DNA from: Propionibacteriaceae bacterium
Lineage (GTDB): Bacteria > Actinomycetota > Actinomycetes > Propionibacteriales > Propionibacteriaceae
Direction of reading: 5' to 3'
DNA length: 44,750 bases
Assembly: GCA_009780915.1 (NCBI GenBank)
Contig: WQZD01000022.1
Span: 1-44,750 of the forward strand
The notes beneath the pieces are model-generated. The model worked only from the letters and a program-made list of their open reading frames with translations. It ran no database searches and was not told the origin of the DNA. Positions 32,106-39,998 of the stretch are shown here, piece by piece. The stretch's first letter is position 1; each line of letters starts with the position of its first letter. The translations under genes and the position numbers were made by a program.

Positions 32106-34793
32106 TCAGTACCCGTGGCGGGTCCTGGCCTCGGCCTCTTGGGCCTTGAACAGCGAGAACCGGGGGAGGAACTTGTCCCAGTCGATCAGGTGGGCGTCCA
32201 ACTCAGGGCCGTCGATGCAGGCGTGCTTGCGCACCAGCTCGCCGCCCTCGTGGTACGGGACCATGCACGCTCCGCACATCCCCGTGGCGTCCACCATGAT
32301 CGAGTTGAGGCTCGCCTCGGTCTCGACACCGTAGGGCTTGGTCAGATCCGACACCGAGCGCATCATCAGCGGGGGGCCGATGGTGACGACCTTCTCGATC
32401 GCCACCTTGTCCTCCAGCATCTTCTGCAACGGCACGGTCACGAAACCCTCGATCCCGTAGGACCCGTCGTTCGTGGTGTACACGATGTCGAGCAAGTCGC
32501 CGAACTCCGCCTTGATGCGTCCGACGTACTCGTTGGCCTCGGTCCAGAACATCAGCTCCTTGGAGCGGAAGCCGGCGATGAGAGTGACGTGGTTGCCCAG
32601 TCGCAGGTGCTCGCGCATGATCGGGTACACCGGAGGCAGGCCGAGCCCGCCGGCGGTGAAGACGACCGTGCCCTTGGTGGCCTTCTGCAGGTGGGAAGGA
32701 CGACCCAGCGGCCCGGCGATCCCCTCGAAGCGCTCCCCCACCTGCATCTTGTTCATCTCGATGGAGGACACGCCCATGGCCTGGATCACGATGGTGATCC
32801 ACCCTTGCTTGGCGTCCCAATCGGCCAGCGTCAGGGGGATCAACTCCCCGCCGTCGCGCGGATGGACACGGACGAACTGCCCCGCCTGCGCCGACGCGGC
32901 GATGGCCGGCGCCTTGACGCGGAACTCGACGATGCCGGGGCTCAACTCGCGGCGTGCCAGGATGACAGGCGCGGTCTGAGCCTTCTCGGTGAAGGCCAGA
33001 GCAGCAGCGACGTTCCCGGCGCCCCCATCCGCGCCCATGATCTCCTGCGCCGCCGACTGCCCGTCGCCGGCGGCCAAGATGGCCGTCGAACCGCCACGAG
33101 CCGCGTCGCCGCCGGTGTAGATCCCGTCGAGGTTGGTCTCCTGGCTGCCGTCACGCAACTGGAAGACGCCCCACTTGTCCACGCTCAGCCTGGGCTCGGA
33201 CTCCCGGATGATCGGGTTGGCCGCGTTGCCCAGGGCCATGATGACCAGATCGGCGTCCATGGTCTCGGTCGTGCCGGTCGGCATGGGCCGACGACGCCCG
33301 GAGGCGTCGGGCTCGCCCAACTCCATGACGTCCACGATGGCCTGGGTGACGAAGTTCTTGTCGTCGCCCAGGAAGGCCACCGGGGTACGCAGCAGCCGAA
33401 GCTGGATCCCCTCTTCGAGGGCGTGCTCCAACTCTTCGACACGGGCCGGCATCTCCGCCTGGGTACGGCGGTAGACGATGGTCACGTGGCCGCCGAGGCG
33501 GCGGGCCGTACGAGCCGCGTCCATGGCGGTGTTGCCGCCGCCGATGATGAGCACGGTCTTCCCGTCCACGTACGGCAACGGCGTCTCGAACTCCGGCGAG
33601 TCCGCGTGCATGAGGTTGACGCGGGTCAGGAACTCGTTGGCGCTCATCACGTTCAGCAGGTGCTCGCCGGGGACGTTGAGGAACATCGGCAACCCGGCGC
33701 CGGACCCGACGAAGACATGGGCGAAGCCCGCGTCCTTGAGGTCCTGCAGGGTCGCGGTCTTGCCGACGACGAAGTTCGTCACGAACTTGCCGCCCAACGC
33801 ACGGATCATCTCGACGACGTCATCGACGAGCTTGTTCGGCAGACGGAACTCCGGGATGCCGAAGCGCAGCACCCCGCCCAGTTCGTGGAACGCCTCGAAG
33901 ACCGTCACCGGATGACCGGCACGAGCGAGAAGATAGGCGTTGATCAACCCCGAGGGGCCCGATCCGACGATGGCCACGGGCGCTTTCGTGCCCACGACCC
34001 ACGGATCCGGCGTCCCTTCCAGGCGCTGCAAGGCGCCGCCGGGATGCGCGGCCTTGTCCCATTCGGGCAAGAACCATTCGACCTGTCCGATCGACATGGG
34101 GTTCTTGTGGATGCACACCCCCTGGCACTGCTTCTCCTGGGGGCACACCCGCCCCGTCACGTTCGGCAAGGGGTTGCAGTCGTGGAGCATGGCCACGGCC
34201 TCGTCGAACTTGCCCAGCCCGATCAGCTCGAACATCGTGGGGATGTGCACCTGGACAGGGCACCCGCCCTCGCGTCCGGCCCGTCCCTCGATCAGCTTGC
34301 CGATCTCGCAGGGCTTCTCCGCGCACTGCTTGTCACGCAGGGCTTCCAACCACACGAACAGTTCCACCTCGCGCAGGGAGTACCCGAGGTCCATGTAGCC
34401 CATGTACCCCTTGTTGACCAGCTCGAAGTCGTTGCTGCGCTCTTCGGGGGTACGGATGTACGGCCCCATGCCGGCTTGCGCCGGCCACAGCTTCGACAAC
34501 CCGGCGAACATCGGGTAGCGCTGCGAGAGGTGTTGGTCCACCCCACGCAGCCACAGGCGCTGCTTGCCCAGCGGCAGGTTCCACAGGAAGCGCATGAGCA
34601 CGGTCGACGCGTCCCCGGCTTCCAGCAGGATCTCCCACATGCGAGTGACAAAGTCCTCGTCGAGCTCGTTCCCGTCCAGGAAGGCCCCGGCGACCGCCGA
34701 GACTCCGTCCGCGATGAAGATGTCGCGGAAGGATCTCGGGTCGGCGTCGAGACGCTGGGCCAGCAGGGTCAGTTCTGAGGTGCGGTCGCTCAT
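32106..34793 (-). CDS. Single-chain NfnB-NfnA-type ferredoxin:NAD(P) oxidoreductase
   Basis: 895 residues. 1-145: no Cys and no recognised domain. 150-235: iron-sulfur domain of the GltD/NfnB type, with Cys at about 157, 162, 178, 206, 217, 223 and 227 (CPQEKQCQGVC). 273-283: FAD motif VAIVGSGPSGL. 414-425: NAD(P) motif VLIIGGGNTAMD. 557-580: GIYTGGDAARGGSTAILAAG, which closes the flavoprotein half. 605-895: ferredoxin-reductase half (LSPGIVEFRVKAP, FTAGGLGLPPVYPI) ending in the [2Fe-2S] motif VDATGMCGACMV with Cys 840, 843, 859 and an Asp at 835. In Nfn, which couples NADH, NADPH and ferredoxin by flavin bifurcation, these are two subunits. ATGA overlap with nifJ. Confidence 0.85.
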   Translation of the reverse strand: MSDRTSELTLLAQRLDADPRSFRDIFIADGVSAVAGAFLDGNELDEDFVTRMWEILLEAGDASTVLMRFLWNLPLGKQRLWLRGVDQHLSQRYPMFAGLSKLWPAQAGMGPYIRTPEERSNDFELVNKGYMGYMDLGYSLREVELFVWLEALRDKQCAEKPCEIGKLIEGRAGREGGCPVQVHIPTMFELIGLGKFDEAVAMLHDCNPLPNVTGRVCPQEKQCQGVCIHKNPMSIGQVEWFLPEWDKAAHPGGALQRLEGTPDPWVVGTKAPVAIVGSGPSGLINAYLLARAGHPVTVFEAFHELGGVLRFGIPEFRLPNKLVDDVVEMIRALGGKFVTNFVVGKTATLQDLKDAGFAHVFVGSGAGLPMFLNVPGEHLLNVMSANEFLTRVNLMHADSPEFETPLPYVDGKTVLIIGGGNTAMDAARTARRLGGHVTIVYRRTQAEMPARVEELEHALEEGIQLRLLRTPVAFLGDDKNFVTQAIVDVMELGEPDASGRRRPMPTGTTETMDADLVIMALGNAANPIIRESEPRLSVDKWGVFQLRDGSQETNLDGIYTGGDAARGGSTAILAAGDGQSAAQEIMGADGGAGNVAAALAFTEKAQTAPVILARRELSPGIVEFRVKAPAIAASAQAGQFVRVHPRDGGELIPLTLADWDAKQGWITIVIQAMGVSSIEMNKMQVGERFEGIAGPLGRPSHLQKATKGTVVFTAGGLGLPPVYPIMREHLRLGNHVTLIAGFRSKELMFWTEANEYVGRIKAEFGDLLDIVYTTNDGSYGIEGFVTVPLQKMLEDKVAIEKVVTIGPPLMMRSVSDLTKPYGVETEASLNSIMVDATGMCGACMVPYHEGGELVRKHACIDGPELDAHLIDWDKFLPRFSLFKAQEAEARTRHGY

Positions 34794-37700
34794 TGGATGA
34801 TCTCCGAATCGCATGTGCCCTTCACTCGTTCGATCACGACGGCGAGTTCGGGGGTGACTACCAGGGAATCGAGTGCGCCCGGCTTCATGCGGGACACGTC
34901 AAGGGCCTCGCCGTTGACCACGATCGTCGTCTGCTCGAAGATGGCCGGCAGCTCTTGGTAACACGTGGCGCAGTCGGTGCACTTGGGGATGTCCTGCTCG
35001 GCGAGCCAGATCGGCGCGCCCGCAGGCTTCGGGCCCAATCCTGACGCGCTGGGCGCGACAGGGGCCGTCTCGGCAGCCGGGGCGGCCTCGGCGGCAGCCG
35101 GAGCGACCGGCTGGACCGGCGCCGCGCCAGCCCCGAAGCTGGGGATGGACACCGACCCCGACTTGGCGCCGGTGGCCAGCTGTGCCAAGGCGTGGGCGAT
35201 CTCGTCCAAGCCCTGCTCGCGACCCGTCTGCGCGTCGGCTAACTCCGCCTGAAGGGCCTTCAGGGCCTTCTCGGCGTCCTTGGCGGACAACTCGGCGTCA
35301 CGCCCGGCGAGGAACCGCAGCAACTGCCAGTTGCGCTGGCGATCCTCGACCAGGGACACGATCGTGCCCGACACCGCCATCTGGACCAGACGAGAGTTCG
35401 CGTCTGTGGTGACGATGTACGGGGTACGACCCTTGCGCGCCGACGGCGCCAGAGCCACGTACTCCGCGATCGGTGTGGGCAGCGGAGCGTCGGCGGCCAG
35501 ACGCTTGTAGTGCTTGGCGAACCGGATCTCGGCGTACGCGAACTCGGCCGGGGTGTACGGCATGCTCATCACCTGCGTGGCGCCAGAGGCGTCCACGTGC
35601 CTCAGGTTCTGGGTCGCCCACGCCTTGTCGATCTCGGGGTTGCCGTCCAGCGAGAGCCGCTCGGGCATGGTGTCGCCGGCCATGGGGTCATGGACGAACA
35701 GCGGCGCCATGCGTGAACGTACCGCCATGCGTGCGCGCTCGTTGGACATGTCGTCGCCGAAGCCCTGTTCGAAGCCGCAGGGGGTGTAGACCTGCAGGAG
35801 GGCCGACCCGTGCGGGTAGCCGATCATGCGAGCCGACGCGGCCAGGAAGTGGGAGTGCATCGCCGTCGAGACGGAGGCCACGTACACATCCGGGTGCATG
35901 GCCGCCAGGAGGGCGAGTTCCTTGCGCTTCTCCTCTTTACCCTTGTGAGCCTTGCCGTACCTGGCCAGGTCGGCGTTCTGACCCGTGTACGAGGCCGTGG
36001 ACGCCTGGCCGCCGGTGTTGGAGTAGCCACCGGTGTCGAGGATGAGCATCTTGACCGGGGTCTGGCTGGTGAGCACCCTCGACATCGCGCCGAAGCCGAT
36101 GTCGTAGGCCGCGCCGTCGCCGGAGATGGTCAGGACCACGGGAAGCGCGTCCATCTCATCGTCGGTGAACTGCCGCCACGTCAGAGTGGACAACGCCTTG
36201 TCATGGACCTTCGGGTCGTAGGCGTCGGCCAGTTCCAACTCGGCCACGCGACGGGCCTTGACCTCGTCGACATAGTGGGACACGATGCCTTCGAAGACGC
36301 CCACGGCGGACGCCTGCGCGTCTTGGAACAAGGAGTTCAGCCAGGGCTGGGTGAAGGGGTTGGACGGGAACGTCGACGCGTACACCGACGAGCAGCCGGT
36401 TGAGTTGACGATGACCGCCGAGGAGGGTCCGCGACCGGTCGGTCCGGACTCGTACAGCCACAGGCTCGCCTCCAACTGCTGGATAGCGGCATGGATACGC
36501 TCGGCGCGGACCAGGTCCACAGAACTGACCTTGCTTGTCAGGCTGTAGATCAGGGATTCGATCTCGCCGATGTGACGGGCGCGCTTCTCGCGGCCGACCG
36601 TCTGCGCCAACGCGGTGACCAAGTGGGTCGCCGTGACCTCGCCGCAACCCTTGCACGCGCCGTGGCCACCGGCCAGGGCGTAGTACGAGTCGTGGTCCAT
36701 GAGGATGCGCTTCGCGTCGCCGCCCGGGCTCGCCGCCCCTTCCATGAACCGCTCAGGGGTGTTGGGCAGTTGGGTGAACCGCGCGAACGTGGCTTCCATC
36801 TCCTCCACGGACTCGTCGGTCTGCGCCATCGAGCTGAGGGCCCCGGGGCCGCAGACCTCGACGCACTGCAGGCAGCCGGTGCACTTCCACGGGTCGATCA
36901 CGACGGAGTACATCGCCCCGGAGCCGGGGGTCTTCTTCTCCATCTGGTCGAAGATCGGGCGGATGCGTCCGACGGGGAAAGCCGCCACCTCGGCCATGAT
37001 GGCGTCCAGGTGCTCCTTCGTCAGGTTGGGGATGACCGTGGCCGTCGAGGCGACGACGTCGGCGAAGCCCTTGGCCTTGGTGTCCTCGAGCAGGTCCGCA
37101 CGGATCTTCTCGGCCCATGCGGCCACGAAGGTGAGCAGGTACGCCTTGTGCTCGTCCTGCAGACGGGCCGAACGCACGGCGCGGGTCAGCAGGTCGACGA
37201 TCTCATGGGCCTGGTTGGGGATGGCCGAGTCGGGGCACGCGAGCGCGCACTCCAGACAGGCCGTGCACTTCTCCAGATCGACCACGGGGGCCTCGCGACG
37301 GAAGATGCCCTTGTTCTTCGCCGCGCCGGTGGCCGGCGGGATGAACATGCCCGTGCCCGGAAGGACCGGCGCCTGGCCGGCCCAGCCCTCGCGGAAGGGG
37401 CGGGCGATCATGTCGTCGAAGTACGCGGGGTCGTACAGCCCCGACGGCGCCGACCCCGTGGAGGGGACGAGACGTCCGGACAGGACGGGCAGCTTGTTGA
37501 CCGTGGTGGCCTCGGCGGAGAGGAACTCCGGCAGCGAGTAGTCGACCTTCTGGGTGGCGTCGATGGCGTCCACGACCACAGCCATGTTGCCGTCGACGAC
37601 GGCCGCGCCCTTGGACCCGAACTTCTTCTCCAACTCGTGGCGTGCCAGATCCTTGGCCTGCTGCTGATCGGCGCCGTGCGTGATGCGGTCCACGTGGCCG

Positions 37701-39766
37701 ATGATGGCGCCGATGAAGGCGATGCCCATCATGCGGGTCTCCAGGTTGGCCGAGGGCGCGTGGCGCTTGGCGACGCCGAACGCGTCGATCACGAGGAAGC
37801 TGATGTGCTTGTCACGGATCTCCTTGCGGGCGTACGGCGGCAGCGACGTCCACACGTCCAACGGCGAACGGTCGGACTGCATGATGAAGGTCCCGCCCTC
37901 CACGAGCCCGCGCAGGGGACGCTCGTGCTCGAAGACCTTGTGGTCGGGCGAGATGACGATCTCGATGTCTTCGAGGCTGTTGTTGGTGAACAGCACCGGC
38001 TCCGGAGACAAGGTGATGTAGAAGTTCGTGGCGGCGCCCGACTTCTCCGACCCGTACTTGGGCGCGGACTTCGAGTGCATGCCCAGCATCGAGGAGAGCA
38101 TGTCGGTGAGGAGCTTGCCCGTGGCCACCGTGCCGTACCCGCCCACAGAGTGGAAGCGGATGCGCAGGGCGTCGGCGGGGAAGAGCCCGCTGGGGTTGTC
38201 ACCCGTGGGCAGCGCCATGGCCTCGGTCTCGGGGTACGCGGCCCGCATGCGGTCCTGGAGGGCCGCCAGGGTCGGCGTGGCGGGGTTCTTCACGAAGAAC
38301 TGCGAACCGACGTACACCAAGGGGGTCTTGGGGCCGTCGATCATGTTCTGGACCACGGCGATCAGGTCGCGCGGCTGGACGTCGTGGGAGCCCAGGCCGA
38401 AGATGGCGGTCGTGAACTGTACGTCGGAGGAGGAGATCCCCGCCTCGAACATGGCCTGCTTCGTGGCGCGCACGAGGGCGGTGTCCTCGGAGCGCTCCAG
38501 GACCGTGACCTGCTTGGCGCCGGCGATGGCCGCGATGAACTCGTCAGCCGGGAACGGAGACAGCAGCTTGATCGAGACGACCTTGACCTTGATCCCCTGG
38601 CTCTCGAAATACGGCAGGAGGCCGCGCACGTCGTCGGTGATCGAGCCGAGACCGACGATGACCATCTCGGCGTCCTCGGGGCCGTACGTCCTCACCGGGG
38701 CGTACTCGCGTCCTGTGAGCTCGGAGTACTCGCGCATGGCCTGGCGCACCAAGCCCGGCACAGCCGAGGCGAAGTGCGCGCGGTGGTCGGCGGCGCCGGC
38801 CTGGAAATCGACCTGGTTCTGCACACCGCCCACGAGTCCGGGGTTGTTCGGATCGAGGATGGCGGGGACGCGCTGGCGCGTGCCCTTCTGCCAGGCGCCC
38901 TTCCACGCGCGTCTCCACGCGCCGCGCAGCGCCTGGGGCAGGTGGATCTCCGTGCTGGAGACGAGGCTTCCCTCGTTGTCGGCTTCGATGGCGTCCGCGT
39001 TCTGCGTGAGGTAGGTACGCAGGGCGGCGGCCCCTTCGCCGTCGAGACGGTCGCGGTGGTTGTCGATCCACTTCGTCAGGTAGTCCACGCGGCCCTTCGC
39101 GCCGAACAGGACTTCCTGGGCCACGGTCGGGCACGCGATGCGGCCCATGGGATCGCCGAGGTACGACTTGAGCAGTTCGGGCTCGGGCAGCAGGACTTCG
39201 CTCATGACGTGGCTGGTGGCGAAGCCGTCCATGGCGTTGGCGGTGGGCACCAGGGTCAGGGACGTGGTGCGGAACGCGATGGCGGCCAGGTCGGCGGCCT
39301 CCTGGGGGTCGGACCCGAAGAAGATCGTGTACCCGGCGGGCAGCAACGAGTAGATGTCGTCATGGCCGGCCATGACGTTCAAGGAGTGGCGGGTCACCAC
39401 ACGGGCCGCGACCTGGAGGACGAAGCCGCCGAGAGTCTTCCCGGCCGTGACGTAGTGGGATTCCAAGCCGTACAGGATGCCCTGGGCGGAACTCGCGTTG
39501 GAGATGAAGTTGCCGCCGATGAGCGAGGCGCCCAAGGCGCCCGACTGGGCGGAGTGCTCGCCTTCGGCCTCAACGAAGAAGGGGTGCTTGCCCCACACGT
39601 TCAGTTGGCCTTCGGCTCTGCCCGCTTCGAAGATCTCAGAGATCTCCGTCGAGGGCGTGATGGGATACCCGATCACACCACCGCAGACGTGTTTCATGAC
39701 ATAGGCCACGGCCCCGTTGCCATTGATCACATCTGGGACACCAGGGTATGCCGGCTTCTCAGTCAT
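34790..39766 (-). CDS. nifJ: Enlarged NifJ-type pyruvate (2-oxoacid):ferredoxin oxidoreductase
   Basis: 1658 residues, against about 1170-1200 for ordinary NifJ. Order: domain I (about 10-260; YPITPSTEISEIFE), transketolase C-terminal-like domain II (about 360-480), gamma domain (about 530-740), ferredoxin domain with CTACLECALACP (834-845) and CTGCLQCVEVCG (962-973) set about 120 residues apart, then the TPP domain with GHGACKGCG (1034-1042) and GDGAAYDIGFGAMSRV (1216-1231). After it come about 210 extra residues: a helical stretch, an Ala/Pro linker (1545-1585) and a further cluster motif CTDCATC (1596-1602), with one more Cys at 1652. Oxidises pyruvate with CoA to acetyl-CoA, CO2 and reduced ferredoxin. 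ATG 39766 has AAGGAAAGG upstream; the open frame to 40117 is not supported. Confidence 0.9.
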   Translation of the reverse strand: MTEKPAYPGVPDVINGNGAVAYVMKHVCGGVIGYPITPSTEISEIFEAGRAEGQLNVWGKHPFFVEAEGEHSAQSGALGASLIGGNFISNASSAQGILYGLESHYVTAGKTLGGFVLQVAARVVTRHSLNVMAGHDDIYSLLPAGYTIFFGSDPQEAADLAAIAFRTTSLTLVPTANAMDGFATSHVMSEVLLPEPELLKSYLGDPMGRIACPTVAQEVLFGAKGRVDYLTKWIDNHRDRLDGEGAAALRTYLTQNADAIEADNEGSLVSSTEIHLPQALRGAWRRAWKGAWQKGTRQRVPAILDPNNPGLVGGVQNQVDFQAGAADHRAHFASAVPGLVRQAMREYSELTGREYAPVRTYGPEDAEMVIVGLGSITDDVRGLLPYFESQGIKVKVVSIKLLSPFPADEFIAAIAGAKQVTVLERSEDTALVRATKQAMFEAGISSSDVQFTTAIFGLGSHDVQPRDLIAVVQNMIDGPKTPLVYVGSQFFVKNPATPTLAALQDRMRAAYPETEAMALPTGDNPSGLFPADALRIRFHSVGGYGTVATGKLLTDMLSSMLGMHSKSAPKYGSEKSGAATNFYITLSPEPVLFTNNSLEDIEIVISPDHKVFEHERPLRGLVEGGTFIMQSDRSPLDVWTSLPPYARKEIRDKHISFLVIDAFGVAKRHAPSANLETRMMGIAFIGAIIGHVDRITHGADQQQAKDLARHELEKKFGSKGAAVVDGNMAVVVDAIDATQKVDYSLPEFLSAEATTVNKLPVLSGRLVPSTGSAPSGLYDPAYFDDMIARPFREGWAGQAPVLPGTGMFIPPATGAAKNKGIFRREAPVVDLEKCTACLECALACPDSAIPNQAHEIVDLLTRAVRSARLQDEHKAYLLTFVAAWAEKIRADLLEDTKAKGFADVVASTATVIPNLTKEHLDAIMAEVAAFPVGRIRPIFDQMEKKTPGSGAMYSVVIDPWKCTGCLQCVEVCGPGALSSMAQTDESVEEMEATFARFTQLPNTPERFMEGAASPGGDAKRILMDHDSYYALAGGHGACKGCGEVTATHLVTALAQTVGREKRARHIGEIESLIYSLTSKVSSVDLVRAERIHAAIQQLEASLWLYESGPTGRGPSSAVIVNSTGCSSVYASTFPSNPFTQPWLNSLFQDAQASAVGVFEGIVSHYVDEVKARRVAELELADAYDPKVHDKALSTLTWRQFTDDEMDALPVVLTISGDGAAYDIGFGAMSRVLTSQTPVKMLILDTGGYSNTGGQASTASYTGQNADLARYGKAHKGKEEKRKELALLAAMHPDVYVASVSTAMHSHFLAASARMIGYPHGSALLQVYTPCGFEQGFGDDMSNERARMAVRSRMAPLFVHDPMAGDTMPERLSLDGNPEIDKAWATQNLRHVDASGATQVMSMPYTPAEFAYAEIRFAKHYKRLAADAPLPTPIAEYVALAPSARKGRTPYIVTTDANSRLVQMAVSGTIVSLVEDRQRNWQLLRFLAGRDAELSAKDAEKALKALQAELADAQTGREQGLDEIAHALAQLATGAKSGSVSIPSFGAGAAPVQPVAPAAAEAAPAAETAPVAPSASGLGPKPAGAPIWLAEQDIPKCTDCATCYQELPAIFEQTTIVVNGEALDVSRMKPGALDSLVVTPELAVVIERVKGTCDSEIIQ

Positions 39767-39941
39767 ACTGGACACCTTTCCTTCTTTGGGAAGTTCTCGC
39801 CGATTGGCAAGCGACGCTATGAGTTGAGATGTTAGCAGGTCTTCGGACCCTCGCGCTCCTTGGTTCGACATGTGCGACGCATGATCGCCTCGCACCCTTT
39901 CCCAACCCCATGAGTCAGGTGTGCGCGGACTGCGGACATGC

Positions 39942-39978
39942 CTCGCTGGCCTGTCCCGGAGGAGAACAGGCCAGCGAG
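39942..39978 (-). terminator. Terminator of the Ig-repeat surface protein gene
   Basis: A perfect 13-bp stem (ctcgctggcctgt with its complement) and an 11-base loop, starting 20 bases past the stop at 39999 on the minus strand. It separates this gene from the nifJ promoter region (39767-39941), in which I see no clear -35/-10 pair. Confidence 0.85.
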
Positions 39979-39998
39979 TGAGGCGGCTACTAACAGCC

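Noticed and set aside
32115-34778. Long plus-strand frame opposite the Nfn fusion
   Set aside because: Antisense shadow of the clearly coding minus strand.
36491-39835. Very long open frame on the plus strand opposite nifJ
   Set aside because: A shadow frame caused by high GC; composition is His/Gly/Arg-rich without family motifs, while the minus strand encodes clear NifJ.
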